The notes under the pieces are model-generated. The model made no database searches. It had not been told where the DNA came from and saw only the letters and a program-made list of their open reading frames with translations. From assembly GCF_001043025.1 (NCBI RefSeq), contig NZ_JYLD01000002.1:372001-436000 (forward strand): 64,000 nt of DNA, read 5' to 3'. The translations under genes and the position numbers were made by a program. This document shows positions 27,956 through 37,461 of this stretch, in pieces. Within the stretch, counting starts at the first letter, position 1. Each line of letters starts with the position of its first letter. Origin of the DNA: Pseudomonas helleri. Lineage in GTDB: Bacteria > Pseudomonadota > Gammaproteobacteria > Pseudomonadales > Pseudomonadaceae.

Positions 27956-28821
27956 GCCCAGTCCTTGCGGTGGCGGATCAGGCCTTCCTGCGTCACCGAG
28001 GCGACCAGTTTACCCGCGCGGTTGTAGACACTGCCGCTCGAGAACCCGCGCGAGTTACCGGCCCACGGGCTGTCCATGGCGTAGAGCAACCAGTCATCCA
28101 TGCGCAGCTCGCCGTGGAACCACAGCGCGTGGTCGAGGCTGGCCACTTGCATGTCGCGTTGCCACACGCCTTTGCCATGGGGCAGCAGCGAGGTGGTCAG
28201 CAAGCCGAAGTCCGAGGCGTAGGCCAGCAGGTATTTATGCAGAGCCAGGTTGTCGGGCAAGGTGCCGTCGGCGCGAAACCACACGTATTTGATCGGGTCG
28301 CTGACCTGGGGGTTGAACGGGTCTTCACCGACCACCGGGCGGAACTCGATGGGCTTGGCACACAGCAGTTTTTCACGCATTGATTCAGGGATCAGGTCCG
28401 CGCGCTGGCGAATCATCTCAAGCTCGGATGGCAGGTTTTCAGGCCCCACCACGTCGGGCATCGGGTTTTGATGTTCAAAGCCGTTCTCATCGTATTGAAA
28501 CGACGCGCTGCTGGTGAAAATCGGTTGGCCCTTCTGGATGGCAGTCACCCGGCGGGTGCTGAAACTGCCACCATCACGCACCCGGTCAACCTGGTACACC
28601 ACCGGCAAGCTGGCATCGCCGGGGCGCAAAAAATAACCGTGCAATGAGTGCACGTGCCGAGCGTCTTCTACAGTCTGGCTCATGGCCGACAACGATTGTC
28701 CCAGCACCTGACCGCCGAACAGCTGGCGAAAGCCCAAGTCCTGGCTGCTACCGCGAAAGAGGTTCTCTTCAATCGGTTCCAGGGTCAACAAGTTGACCAG
28801 ATCATCCAATACTTGGCTCAT
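27952..28821 (-). CDS. tesB: Acyl-CoA thioesterase II
   Basis: A 289-residue double-hotdog thioesterase II. Family motifs visible are LFRGSSQDLGFRQLFGGQVL near the N-terminus, HSLHGYFLRPGD, and the C-terminal hotdog with ASLDHALWFHGELRMDDWLL, which holds the Asp of the Asp-Gln-Thr catalytic set. It hydrolyses medium- and long-chain acyl-CoA in the cytoplasm. Length is normal for the family. Confidence 0.93.
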   Translation of the reverse strand: MSQVLDDLVNLLTLEPIEENLFRGSSQDLGFRQLFGGQVLGQSLSAMSQTVEDARHVHSLHGYFLRPGDASLPVVYQVDRVRDGGSFSTRRVTAIQKGQPIFTSSASFQYDENGFEHQNPMPDVVGPENLPSELEMIRQRADLIPESMREKLLCAKPIEFRPVVGEDPFNPQVSDPIKYVWFRADGTLPDNLALHKYLLAYASDFGLLTTSLLPHGKGVWQRDMQVASLDHALWFHGELRMDDWLLYAMDSPWAGNSRGFSSGSVYNRAGKLVASVTQEGLIRHRKDWA

Positions 28822-28905
28822 TCAGACTCTCCTCACACAGAGCAATACCGTCGTAATCTTCGCTACGTCGGCCAACAAAAAATTTCGGCTCAGGCCTCAG
28901 CCCGT

Positions 28906-29475
28906 TTAACCGTGCAACGTTTCCAGCCACTGTGCCCGTGAAATGCGATACAGCACATGCGGCCTTAGTGGATGACCTTCAACCAGCTTGGGATGTTCAA
29001 AGTCGCCATCCAGGTCACGCTGCATGCCGATGGCCTGCATGACCTTTTGCGATGGCAAGTTGGGCTCGCTGGTGAACGACACCACTTGATCCAGCGCCAG
29101 CCGATCAAAGGCGCAGCGCAACACCGCCCAGGCCGCCTCACTGGCGTAGCCCAACCCCCAATGTTCAGGCGCCAGTCGCCAGCCTATTTCAACGGCCGGG
29201 GTGAATGCAGCGGCAAAACTGACATTTAACAGCCCGGTACAGCCAATAAAGGCGCCGGTGTCTTTACGCTCCAATGCCCACATACCGTAGCCGTATTCGG
29301 CAAAGTGACCGCGAAAACGGCCAATCAGGGCTGCGCTTTCGAGGCGACTCAGGGCCGCCGGGAAGTACCGCATCACCTGCGGGTCAGCGCACAGGGCAGC
29401 GAACTCTGGCAAGTCAGTGTCACGCCAGGGGCGCAGGCGCAAACGCGGACTTTCCAGCTCTTTGATCTGCTCCAT
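28906..29475 (-). CDS. GNAT-family N-acetyltransferase (RimJ/RimL-like)
   Basis: A 189-residue GNAT protein from the ATG at 29475 (MEQIKELESPRLRLRPW). The opening strand SPRLRLRPWRDTDLPEFAAL and the acetyl-CoA site VEIGWRLAPEHWGLGYASEA are typical of ribosomal-protein-alanine-type acetyltransferases. An upstream extension of the frame overlaps the divergent gene and is not coding. The target is unknown. Confidence 0.85.
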   Translation of the reverse strand: MEQIKELESPRLRLRPWRDTDLPEFAALCADPQVMRYFPAALSRLESAALIGRFRGHFAEYGYGMWALERKDTGAFIGCTGLLNVSFAAAFTPAVEIGWRLAPEHWGLGYASEAAWAVLRCAFDRLALDQVVSFTSEPNLPSQKVMQAIGMQRDLDGDFEHPKLVEGHPLRPHVLYRISRAQWLETLHG

Positions 29476-29565
29476 CAGGCCTCTCCAGTGGTTACCGGGC
29501 TTTGCACATGCCCAGCAGTGTACAGCGCTGTTAATATCCAGCGCTCGTTCCGACGTGAAATCCTT

Positions 29566-30486
29566 ATGCCCGTACCGCTGATCTACCACGAAGACTACAG
29601 CCCCCAGTTCCCTGCGGAGCATCGCTTCCCGATGGACAAGTTCCGCCTGCTGCACGATCACCTGATCGACACCGGGCTGACCCGCGATGCCGATTTGCTG
29701 CGCCCCGAGCTGTGCCCTGTGGATATCCTCGCGCTGGCCCATGACCGCGCCTATATCGAGCGCTACATGGCCGGCGAACTGGCCCGCGAAGATCAACGCC
29801 GCCTGGGCTTGCCCTGGAGCGAAGCCCTGGCGCGGCGGACCATTCGCGCCGTGGGCGGCTCACTGCTGGCCGCCGAACAGGCCCTTGAGCACGGGCTAGC
29901 CTGCCATTTGGCCGGAGGCACTCACCACGCCCATTACGATCACCCGGCGGGCTTTTGCATCTTCAATGACCTGGCGGTGATCAGCCATTACTTGCTGGAA
30001 AGCGGCCGGGTGAACCGCGTGCTGATCTTCGACTGTGACGTGCATCAGGGCGATGGTACGGCGCGGATTCTTGAACATACGCCAGAGGCCATTACCGTTT
30101 CCCTGCACTGTGAAAAGAATTTTCCGGCTCGCAAGGCGCAAAGCGACTGGGACATAGGCCTACCGATGGGCATGGGCGACACCGAGTATTTGCAGGTGGT
30201 CGACGAGGCGCTCAATTACCTGTTGCCGCTCTATCAACCGGACCTGGTGCTCTACGACGCAGGCGTGGATGTGCATAAAGACGATGCCCTGGGCTATTTG
30301 AAGCTGACCGATGAAGGCGTGGCGGCACGGGATGAAAGCGTGATGCGCCATTGCCTGGGCCGGGATATCCCGGTGGTGGGCGTGATTGGCGGCGGTTACA
30401 GCAAAGACCGCAAGGCGCTGGCGCGGCGCCACGGGATCTTGCACCACAGCGCGCAGAAGGTCTGGTTGTCATCAGGCGGTCATTAA
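29566..30486 (+). CDS. Histone-deacetylase-family amidohydrolase
   Basis: A 306-residue class II HDAC-like zinc deacetylase from the ATG at 29566. Signature motifs are GGTHHAHYDHPAGFCIFNDL (catalytic His pair), LIFDCDVHQGDGTA (zinc-binding Asp and His) and LVLYDAGVDVHKDDALG. Bacterial members act on acetylpolyamines or other acetylated amines. A divergent GNAT gene lies 90 nt upstream; an acetylase/deacetylase link is possible but unproven. Confidence 0.88.
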   Translation: MPVPLIYHEDYSPQFPAEHRFPMDKFRLLHDHLIDTGLTRDADLLRPELCPVDILALAHDRAYIERYMAGELAREDQRRLGLPWSEALARRTIRAVGGSLLAAEQALEHGLACHLAGGTHHAHYDHPAGFCIFNDLAVISHYLLESGRVNRVLIFDCDVHQGDGTARILEHTPEAITVSLHCEKNFPARKAQSDWDIGLPMGMGDTEYLQVVDEALNYLLPLYQPDLVLYDAGVDVHKDDALGYLKLTDEGVAARDESVMRHCLGRDIPVVGVIGGGYSKDRKALARRHGILHHSAQKVWLSSGGH

Positions 30487-30611
30487 GCTGTGAGTCTTTT
30501 ACCCACAATGCCTGTGGAACTGCCTGTGGATAACCTGAGTGAAAGCCCTTGCAGGCCACGGTGCGTATGGCCTGCAGAAAGCTGTACGTTTTTCGTACAG
30601 CCCTTGCCTGT

Positions 30612-30677
30612 GTAGGAGCGAGCTTGCCTCGCGATCTTTAAAAAGATCAAAAGATCGCGAGGCAAGCTCGCTCCTAC
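30612..30677. repeat. REP inverted pair, GTAGGAGCGAGCTTGCCTCGCGATC family
   Basis: Another copy of the paired second REP family (GTAGGAGC...GCTCCTAC), in the 254-nt gap before the flavoprotein gene. The rest of the gap holds no gene. Confidence 0.88.
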
Positions 30678-30740
30678 ACAGGGTATTGGGTGTTCCTCAG
30701 GTAGAATGCCCGGCTTATTTCGCCGATTTGCAGCCTTGCC

Positions 30741-31982
30741 ATGACTGAACACACGTCCTCCCCTTCCCCGCACGTCGCCATTATAGGCGGTGGCCCCGCC
30801 GGTTTGATGGCTGCCGAAGTGTTGAGCCAGGCGGGCGTGCAGGTGGATCTGTTTGACGGCATGCCGTCGGTCGGCCGCAAGTTTTTGCTCGCCGGTGTCG
30901 GCGGCATGAACATCACCCACTCCGAACCTTACCCGGCGTTTTTGTCACGTTATGCCGAGCGGGCGCCGCACATGGCGCCGTTGCTGCGGGCGTTTGATGC
31001 CGATGCCCTGTGCCAGTGGATCCACGACCTGGGCATCGAAACCTTTGTAGGCAGTTCGGGCCGGGTGTTCCCCACCGACATGAAAGCCGCGCCGCTGCTG
31101 CGCGCCTGGCTCAAGCGCCTGCGCGAATCCGGCGTAGTTATCCACACCCGCCACCGCTGGTTGGGCTGGCAAGCAGATGGCCAGTTGCGCATCGACAGCC
31201 CTGAGGGCGAAAAACTGCTCAAGCCGGATGCCGTGGTGCTCGCCTTGGGCGGTGGCAGTTGGGCACGGCTGGGCTCTGATGGCGCATGGATGCCGTTACT
31301 GGCAGAGCGCGGCGTCGAGCTGGCGGCCTTGCAGCCGAGCAATTGCGGGTTTGATGTGGCGGGCTGGAGCGAGGTGTTGCGCAGCAAGTTCGCCGGGGCG
31401 CCCTTGAAGAACATCGCCATTGCCCTGGAGCACAGCGCACCGCGCTTGGGCGAATGCGTGATCACCGCCAGCGGTATTGAAGGCAGTTTGATTTATGCCT
31501 GGTCTGCGCCGATTCGTGAGGCCATCAACCAGCATGGCGCTGCAACGATTCTGATCGATCTGTTGCCCAACAAGCCTGTGGATAAAATCGCTGCGGCCTT
31601 GGCCAAGCCACGAGGCTCACGCTCGATGAGCAAGCATTTGCACAGTCAGTTGGGTCTGGACGGGGTGAAAGCGGCGCTGTTGCGCGAGCTGGCCCCGGCC
31701 GATGACTTCAACCACCCGGCGCAGTTGGCCAAAGCGATTAAAGCCCTGCCCCTGACACTGATCAAGGCACGCCCGCTGGACGAGGCCATCAGCAGCGCCG
31801 GCGGCGTGCGCTTTGAGGCACTGGATCACAACCTGATGCTCAACGCAGTACCGGGTGTGTTCTGCGCAGGCGAGATGCTGGACTGGGAAGCCCCCACCGG
31901 CGGCTACTTGCTCACCGGCTGCTTTGCCAGCGGGCGCGCCGCAGGGTTGGGGGTTTTAAGCTGGTTGCAAGCACAACGCTGA
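30741..31982 (+). CDS. HI0933/YhiN-like NAD(P)/FAD-dependent flavoprotein (TIGR03862-type)
   Basis: A 413-residue flavoprotein. The FAD-binding VAIIGGGPAGLMAAEVLSQA, the family loop GVGGMNITHSEP, ALGGGSWARLGSDGAWMP, and the C-terminal GVFCAGEMLDWEAPTGGYLL match the YhiN/HI0933 family. These proteins are widespread but of unknown substrate. It stands alone between REP pairs. Confidence 0.88.
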   Translation: MTEHTSSPSPHVAIIGGGPAGLMAAEVLSQAGVQVDLFDGMPSVGRKFLLAGVGGMNITHSEPYPAFLSRYAERAPHMAPLLRAFDADALCQWIHDLGIETFVGSSGRVFPTDMKAAPLLRAWLKRLRESGVVIHTRHRWLGWQADGQLRIDSPEGEKLLKPDAVVLALGGGSWARLGSDGAWMPLLAERGVELAALQPSNCGFDVAGWSEVLRSKFAGAPLKNIAIALEHSAPRLGECVITASGIEGSLIYAWSAPIREAINQHGAATILIDLLPNKPVDKIAAALAKPRGSRSMSKHLHSQLGLDGVKAALLRELAPADDFNHPAQLAKAIKALPLTLIKARPLDEAISSAGGVRFEALDHNLMLNAVPGVFCAGEMLDWEAPTGGYLLTGCFASGRAAGLGVLSWLQAQR

Positions 31983-31990
31983 TCACCTGG

Positions 31991-32074
31991 GTGGGAGCGG
32001 GCTTGCTCGCGATGGCATCGACGCGCTAATCAGATTGACCGAGGCGCCTGAATCGCGAGCAAGCCCGCTCCCAC
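31991..32074. repeat. REP inverted pair, GTGGGAGCGGGCTTGC family
   Basis: Two inverted copies of the first REP family with a spacer of about 38 nt lie between the convergent flavoprotein and rhlE genes. Confidence 0.88.
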
Positions 32075-32089
32075 ATATTGAAGGGCGGG

Positions 32090-33427
32090 TTATGGCTTGC
32101 GCTTGCGCGGGCCGGTGTTGAACACCGGGACTTTGCGCACAGGCTTGACCGAAGGCTCGGCAGGGGCCACGTCGCCGCTGTCCACCCATTTGCCCAGGTT
32201 GCGCTTGCCGCCACCGCCTGCTGTTTTAGGCTTTTTCGGTTTCTTCGGCTTTTTGACCACCTGGCCCGTCGCATCGGTTTGCGGCACGCGGTGCTCTGGC
32301 TCGAAGTCGGGTTCTTCGTGGCGGGTCAATGTCTGACGGGTCAACATCTCGATTGCCGACAACATGTTCACTTCGTCCGCACAGACCAGCGAGATCGCCT
32401 CGCCTTTCAGGCCCGCTCGGCCGGTACGACCAATGCGGTGAATGTAGTCTTCGGCCACGATCGGCAAGTCGAAGTTGACCACCAGCGGCAGGTCGTCGAT
32501 GTCCAGGCCGCGCGCGGCGACGTCAGTGGCGACCAGAATCTGCACTTCGCTGGCCTTGAAGCGATCCAGCGCACGTTGACGGGTAGCCTGTGGCTTATCG
32601 CCATGGATGCCGTCCGCGTTGATCCCCAGGCCTTGCAGCTTGCCCACCAGCTCATCGACACCGTTACGGGTCTTGGCGAACACCAGCACTTGCTTCCAGC
32701 GCTGGGTACGCAGCAAGTGCAGAAACAACTCTGACTTGCGCTTTTTATCAACCGGGATCACCCACTGCTTGACGCTGCTGGCCGCCACGTTGCGCGGGCT
32801 GACTTCGATGCTCAGCGGGTTGTCGAGCATTTGTTCGGCCAACAGGCGGATCGCGTCCGAGAACGTCGCCGAAAACAGCAAGGTCTGGCGTTTTTTCGGC
32901 AAGGCACGGTAAATGTCGCGCAGTTCTTCGGAGAAACCGAGGTCGAGCATGCGGTCGGCTTCGTCCAGAATCAGGGTTTGCAACTGGTTGAACTTGATCG
33001 CGTTCTGGCGATACAGGTCGAGCAAGCGGCCCGGGGTCGCCACCAGCACGTCAACGCCTTTGCGCAGCTTCATCATTTGCGGGTTGATGCTGACTCCGCC
33101 GTACACCGCATAGGTGCTCAACGGCAGGTGCTCGGCGTACTGGCGAATGTTCTCGTGAACCTGTTCGGCCAGTTCGCGGGTCGGTACCAGCACCAGCGCG
33201 CGGATCGAGTTGCTGGTGACCTTTGGCCCTTCCATGGTCAGCAATTGCAGCAATGGCAAGGCAAAGCCGCCTGTTTTGCCGGTGCCCGTCTGGGCGGCGG
33301 CCATCAGGTCACGGCCTGCCAGCACTGCGGGAATCGCTTGGGCCTGAACCGGGGTGGGGGTCTTGTAGCCGAGCGCCTCAAGGGCGCGCAGCAAGGGCTC
33401 GATCAGGCCAAGGGTGGCGAATGTCAT
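32090..33427 (-). CDS. rhlE: DEAD-box RNA helicase RhlE
   Basis: A 445-residue DEAD-box helicase: Q-motif region (PTPVQAQAIP), Walker A AQTGTGKT (45-52), PTRELAEQ, DEAD (155-158), SAT, and HRIGRTGRAG. The basic C-terminal tail (VKKPKKPKKPKTAGGGG, ending RKRKP) is typical of RhlE and binds RNA. It acts in ribosome assembly and RNA turnover, mostly at low temperature. Confidence 0.93.
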   Translation of the reverse strand: MTFATLGLIEPLLRALEALGYKTPTPVQAQAIPAVLAGRDLMAAAQTGTGKTGGFALPLLQLLTMEGPKVTSNSIRALVLVPTRELAEQVHENIRQYAEHLPLSTYAVYGGVSINPQMMKLRKGVDVLVATPGRLLDLYRQNAIKFNQLQTLILDEADRMLDLGFSEELRDIYRALPKKRQTLLFSATFSDAIRLLAEQMLDNPLSIEVSPRNVAASSVKQWVIPVDKKRKSELFLHLLRTQRWKQVLVFAKTRNGVDELVGKLQGLGINADGIHGDKPQATRQRALDRFKASEVQILVATDVAARGLDIDDLPLVVNFDLPIVAEDYIHRIGRTGRAGLKGEAISLVCADEVNMLSAIEMLTRQTLTRHEEPDFEPEHRVPQTDATGQVVKKPKKPKKPKTAGGGGKRNLGKWVDSGDVAPAEPSVKPVRKVPVFNTGPRKRKP

Positions 33428-33494
33428 GGGAATACCGTCGAAAAAGGTCTGCGCAGGGGTGCATAAAGTGCAATGGCGCGCAGTTTACCCTAAT

Positions 33495-34385
33495 TCAGAC
33501 GGTTTTCTGCTTGCGCCACTGCGGCAACCCGATCAACACCACGGCGCTGATGATCACCGCCATCGCCAGGCACTCTTCGACGCCAATGCTCTCGCCCGCA
33601 AACACGATGCCCAGCATCACCGCTACGGCCGGGTTGACGTAGGCATAGCTGGTAGCCGCCGCCGGACGCACGTTTTTCAGCAGGTACATGTAGGCGCTGA
33701 AGGCGATGATCGAGCCGAAGAACACCAGATACAGCAACGCGCCCCAGCCTGCGGCAGTTGGCAGATGGGTCATGCGTTCGCCGCTGAGCAGGCTGCCGGC
33801 CAGCAGCACCGCACCTGCGGTGATCATTTCGGCGGCGCTGGCCATGGCGCCTGCGGGCAGCGGCAAATGACGACTCCACACCGAGCCGAACGCCCAGGCG
33901 GCAGCGGCAAAGAGGATCATCGCCGCGCCCAGCGGGCTGGCTTGCAGGTTGGAGCCGAGGTTAAGCATGCCGATGCCGATCAGCCCCAGCGCGATACCCG
34001 CCCATTCCAGGCGAGTGTTGCGTGCGCCCCAAAAGTAGCCGAACAACAACGTAAACAGTGGCACCGTCGCCACAGCCAGGGCCGCGACACCAGAGGCCAC
34101 GCCCGAGTGCTCGGCCAGGGTCACGCCACCATTGCCGCAGGCCAGCAACAGAAAACCGATCATGGCTGCCGAGCGCCACTGCACAAACGTCGGTGCAGGC
34201 GCCCCGCGCCAGCGCATAAAGCCATACATCAAAAAGCCCGCCACCAGAAAGCGCACCCCGGCCATCATCAACGGCGGCCAGGACTCAATCCCGATGCGAA
34301 TCACCAGATAGGTCGAACCCCAAATGACGTACAACGCAAAAAAAGCACCGATCAGTTGTAACGGGAAACGACGTGCGGCAGGCAT
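33495..34385 (-). CDS. EamA-family transporter, YedA-like
   Basis: A 296-residue ten-helix DMT permease with two EamA repeats (FALYVIWGSTYLVIRIG near the N-terminus; LEWAGIALGLIGIGMLNLG between the halves; SYAYVNPAVAVMLGIVFAGE near the C-terminus). It is related to YedA/RhaT-like exporters. Substrate is unknown and the neighbours give no clue. Confidence 0.85.
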   Translation of the reverse strand: MPAARRFPLQLIGAFFALYVIWGSTYLVIRIGIESWPPLMMAGVRFLVAGFLMYGFMRWRGAPAPTFVQWRSAAMIGFLLLACGNGGVTLAEHSGVASGVAALAVATVPLFTLLFGYFWGARNTRLEWAGIALGLIGIGMLNLGSNLQASPLGAAMILFAAAAWAFGSVWSRHLPLPAGAMASAAEMITAGAVLLAGSLLSGERMTHLPTAAGWGALLYLVFFGSIIAFSAYMYLLKNVRPAAATSYAYVNPAVAVMLGIVFAGESIGVEECLAMAVIISAVVLIGLPQWRKQKTV

Positions 34386-34501
34386 GGGGGCAGCTCGGAA
34401 GGCAAAGGCAGGGGACTAGGGATTCTAGACAAAGGGCTGCGAAATAATAAGTAACAGAACGCACCAAAAGTGACCCGTACACTTTGGGGGCAGTTCATCG
34501 T

Positions 34502-34567
34502 GTAGGAGCGAGCTTGCCTCGCGATCTTTTAAACGATCAAAAGATCGCGAGGCAAGCTCGCTCCTAC
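34502..34567. repeat. REP inverted pair, GTAGGAGCGAGCTTGCCTCGCGATC family
   Basis: Paired inverted copies of the second REP family, just downstream of the exonuclease gene. This is the last REP in the window; none is seen from here to 64,000. Confidence 0.88.
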
Positions 34568-34582
34568 ACGGGAATAAACGTT

Positions 34583-35194
34583 TTAGAAACCGCGATAACG
34601 CTTCAGGTGTTCGTTGATCTTCGCTGCCGGGACTTTCTGCAACTTGCACAGCAGGTCGTGATCCAGCGCTTTCAGCCCGTGCTGCTGGCGCAGTTGCTCG
34701 GCCAGGTAGGCCGTCAGGTTGGCGGCCATTTCAGCATCAGCCATGGCCCGGTGAGCCTGCCCGGTATGGGGCAAGTCGGCAAAGGCGGTCAGGGTGCCCA
34801 GCTTGTGGTTGGGCGCGGCCGGCATCAGCCGCCGGGCCAGCAACAGCGAGCAGGCAAAGTTCTGCAAACGGGTGCGCTTGATGCGGCCCATTTCAAAGTC
34901 CCAGAACTTTTGGTCAAACGCTGCGTTGTGCGCCACCAGCGGGGTAATCCCCACGAACTCGTTGACCTCATTCATTACCCGCTCGGCAGGCGGCGCGGTT
35001 CGCAGCATGGCGTTGCTGATGCCAGTCAGTTGCTCGATAAATCCCGGCACCCGCACGCCGGTGTTCATCAGGCTTTGGTAACGCTCGACGATGCGCCCCT
35101 GTTCAAGTATCACCACGGCAATTTCAGTGGCCCGGCACGAGCTGCTCGGCGAAAGGCCGGTGGTTTCAAAGTCGATGACCGCAATGCGTTCCAA
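34583..35194 (-). CDS. DnaQ-like 3'-5' exonuclease
   Basis: A 203-residue DEDDh exonuclease: ExoI motif VIDFETTGLS (Asp, Glu), ExoII LVAHNAAFDQKF (Asp), ExoIII HRAMADAEM (His, Asp). It resembles stand-alone proofreading-type domains (DNA polymerase III epsilon-like) that trim DNA or RNA. The start appears to be TTG at 35194 (MERIAVIDFE), with CAGG unusually close; no better in-frame start was seen. Confidence 0.85.
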   Translation of the reverse strand: MERIAVIDFETTGLSPSSSCRATEIAVVILEQGRIVERYQSLMNTGVRVPGFIEQLTGISNAMLRTAPPAERVMNEVNEFVGITPLVAHNAAFDQKFWDFEMGRIKRTRLQNFACSLLLARRLMPAAPNHKLGTLTAFADLPHTGQAHRAMADAEMAANLTAYLAEQLRQQHGLKALDHDLLCKLQKVPAAKINEHLKRYRGF

Positions 35195-35222
35195 ACCTGA
35201 TCAATCCTGTCAAAAATGAGCG

Positions 35223-35699
35223 TTATTTAAGCAGCAAGTTGCCTTCAATCGGCACGTAGCGAGTGGCCGCGCGGATCAATGAGTTGGCGGTCAGGCCGGG
35301 CACGCCATAGGCCACGGTCTGGACCCCGTGCTTGTTGGCAATGCGCTCAAGCAACAGGTCAAAGTCGCCGTCACCCGAGGCCAGCACCACTTCGTCGACA
35401 TTGGCTGCCGAGTCCATGATGTCGATGGTAATGCCCACGTCCCAGTCGCCCTTGGCCGAGCCATCGCTGCGCTGAATATAAGGTTTGAGTTTTACCGTGA
35501 AGCCCAGGTTGCGCAAAATTTGCTGGAACTGCTGCTGTTTGCTGTCACCCCGATCAATGGCGTAGGCGTAGGCCTCGACAATTTCACCGTGCTGGCTGAT
35601 ATCGGCCCACAACGCCGCGTAATTGAAATGGCAGCCATAGGCCTGGCGAACCGTGTAATAGAGGTTCTGCACATCCGCGAAGACCGCAATTTTTTTCAC
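35223..35699 (-). CDS. NYN-domain (LabA/DUF88-like) nuclease-family protein
   Basis: A 158-residue PIN-like NYN domain. Acidic active-site candidates are in VFADVQNLYY, KGDWDVGITIDIMDSA and VVLASGDGDFDLLLERI. The start is GTG at 35699 (VKKIAVFAD), with AAGAGG seven nt upstream; extension to 35804 is unsupported. NYN proteins cleave RNA or bind nucleotides; the specific role is unknown. It lies 28 nt upstream of the exonuclease gene, so the two may be co-transcribed. Confidence 0.85.
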   Translation of the reverse strand: MKKIAVFADVQNLYYTVRQAYGCHFNYAALWADISQHGEIVEAYAYAIDRGDSKQQQFQQILRNLGFTVKLKPYIQRSDGSAKGDWDVGITIDIMDSAANVDEVVLASGDGDFDLLLERIANKHGVQTVAYGVPGLTANSLIRAATRYVPIEGNLLLK

Positions 35700-35825
35700 C
35701 GGCAAACCTCTTGAGGCCCAGGCAGCGGGCAGGTAGGTAAAACACAAGGCAGCAGTATGCCAGCCTGCCGAGGGTTTGCGCGGATAAACCGCCCAGCGAG
35801 CCATCAGCCGCCGGGCGTTGGGGGA

Positions 35826-36536
35826 TCAGACGAAGGAATCGTCGTCGGAATAGAAGCTGTCATCGTCGTTGAAACCGCCGCCATCAAAGCCGGACCGGTC
35901 GTTGTTGGCGAACTGCTGGTTGTCGTTGCCCCAGCCATTGCCGCCCGCCGATGTCGGCTCTTCGATGATTTCTTCAATCACTTGCGGCTGCTGATGATGG
36001 CTGAACAAGCTGCTGATGCCCTGGGCGAGCATCACGCCGCCGGCCACACCGGCTGCTGTTTTCAAGGCGCCACCGAGAAACCCGCTACCTGCTGCGGGCG
36101 CTGCAGCCGCCGGTGGCGGCGCGTAGGCCGGCGCTGATGCAGGCGGTGCTGAAGACGGGCCGTCGCGCCAGCCGCCGGAGCTTGGCGGGGCACTGAATGA
36201 CTGGCTCGGTGCGGGTGCCGGAGCTGGCTCACGGCTGCCGCCACCAAACAGGCTGGACAGAAAACTGCCGCCCGTAGCGGCCGGCGCAGGTGCAGCCGCC
36301 GCAGCGCGGGCTTGCTGCAACTCGGCTTGCAGTTGTTTGTTCTGTTGGTCGAGCTGCTTGATCGCCGCCTCTTGCACCAGAATTGCTTGGGTCATGAAAT
36401 ACGTCGCCAACGGCTGGCGTGCAATGTGATCGTTGATCAGCGACTGCGCTTGCGCGTCTCGCGGGGCCGCCTCTCGTTCAGCCTGTTGCAACCGGGTAAA
36501 TAGCCCGTCAATCAGGGTTTGCTCTTCGCTGTTCAT
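35826..36536 (-). CDS. DUF2076 family protein
   Basis: A 236-residue protein of the DUF2076 family: a helical N-terminus (EEQTLIDGLFTRLQQAEREA), a coiled coil of about 30 residues (LDQQNKQLQAELQQARAAAA), an Ala/Pro-rich linker and an acidic C-terminus rich in Asp and Ser. A hydrophobic glycine-rich stretch (FLGGALKTAAGVAGGVMLAQ) could be membrane-associated. Function unknown; the low-complexity regions make the reading frame less certain only at its ends. Confidence 0.8.
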   Translation of the reverse strand: MNSEEQTLIDGLFTRLQQAEREAAPRDAQAQSLINDHIARQPLATYFMTQAILVQEAAIKQLDQQNKQLQAELQQARAAAAAPAPAATGGSFLSSLFGGGSREPAPAPAPSQSFSAPPSSGGWRDGPSSAPPASAPAYAPPPAAAAPAAGSGFLGGALKTAAGVAGGVMLAQGISSLFSHHQQPQVIEEIIEEPTSAGGNGWGNDNQQFANNDRSGFDGGGFNDDDSFYSDDDSFV

Positions 36537-36711
36537 GACGACCTCGTTCGATTGTCGAAAAATCTGCTAACCGCCCACCACAGTAGGCACTCAAAAGTTA
36601 TGGGGACGTTACGAGAAGTTTCAATGAACCTTTACCCAGCTTTACATTTGCTAACCGTCGCGTGTCATCGGTTAAAGTGGCGGACTGTTTCCAGACTGCT
36701 GAAACCTGACA

Positions 36712-37371
36712 ATGAATCCGCTTACCGTTCTTCGTGACTCTCTGTACTTCATCCAGCGCAACCTCGGCCAAGTCATCACCCTGTGCTTGCCCTTGGTGAT
36801 TCTTGAAGCCGTGCTGCAATACGTTGTGGACGACGCGGTAGGCCCGAATGCGTCACAGGGCTACGCGCTCATCGTCGGCCTGCTGGTGTACCCGCTGTAC
36901 ACCGGGGCGCTGATTGTGTTCCTCGATGCCCGCAGCCGCGGCGAAAGCCCGAGCAACCGCGACGTGCTGGCCCGGGCGCTCAGCCTGTGGCCCAAGTTCA
37001 CCCTGTTGGCCGCCATCAGCACGCTGTTGATTGTGCTGGGGCTGTCGATGTTCTTTATTCCTGGCATCTACCTCACCGTGGTTCTGGCGTTTTCCGAGTA
37101 CAACCTGGTGCTGCGCGGTCAGCCACCGCTGACGGCCATCAAGTCGAGCCTGATCATGAGCCGCGGCCATTTCTGGCGGATCTTCGTCTGCATTCTGGCA
37201 GTCATGGGGCCTTTGCTTCTGCTCAAGCAACTGAGCTTTTCGCTGGTCCCTGAAGACACCAACGCGGTGGTGACGGTGGCACTGGAAAGCTTCAACAGCT
37301 TTTTGCAGTTGTTCCTCTCGGTGGTTCTGTTCCGGCTCTTTATGCTGATAAGCGAAAAGTCCGACGCATAA
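36712..37371 (+). CDS. YciC-family (UPF0259) inner-membrane protein
   Basis: A 219-residue integral membrane protein with about five or six predicted helices and the family segments LRDSLYFIQRNLGQVITLCL and LVLRGQPPLTAIKSSLIMSR. YciC-like proteins are of unknown function; some are zinc- or envelope-related. It is followed 90 nt later by the EEP gene on the same strand. Confidence 0.82.
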   Translation: MNPLTVLRDSLYFIQRNLGQVITLCLPLVILEAVLQYVVDDAVGPNASQGYALIVGLLVYPLYTGALIVFLDARSRGESPSNRDVLARALSLWPKFTLLAAISTLLIVLGLSMFFIPGIYLTVVLAFSEYNLVLRGQPPLTAIKSSLIMSRGHFWRIFVCILAVMGPLLLLKQLSFSLVPEDTNAVVTVALESFNSFLQLFLSVVLFRLFMLISEKSDA

Positions 37372-37461
37372 CCAAGAAAATTTCCTATACCCAGAGCCTT
37401 GGGGGGCCGCGCTGCCGTCAGGTATGCTCGGCACCTCCTTCGCCCCTCATAAGCAGAGCCC

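Noticed and set aside
29476..29796. A 107-codon upstream extension of the GNAT gene
   Set aside because: It overlaps the divergent deacetylase gene, and the GNAT fold begins only at MEQIKELESP.
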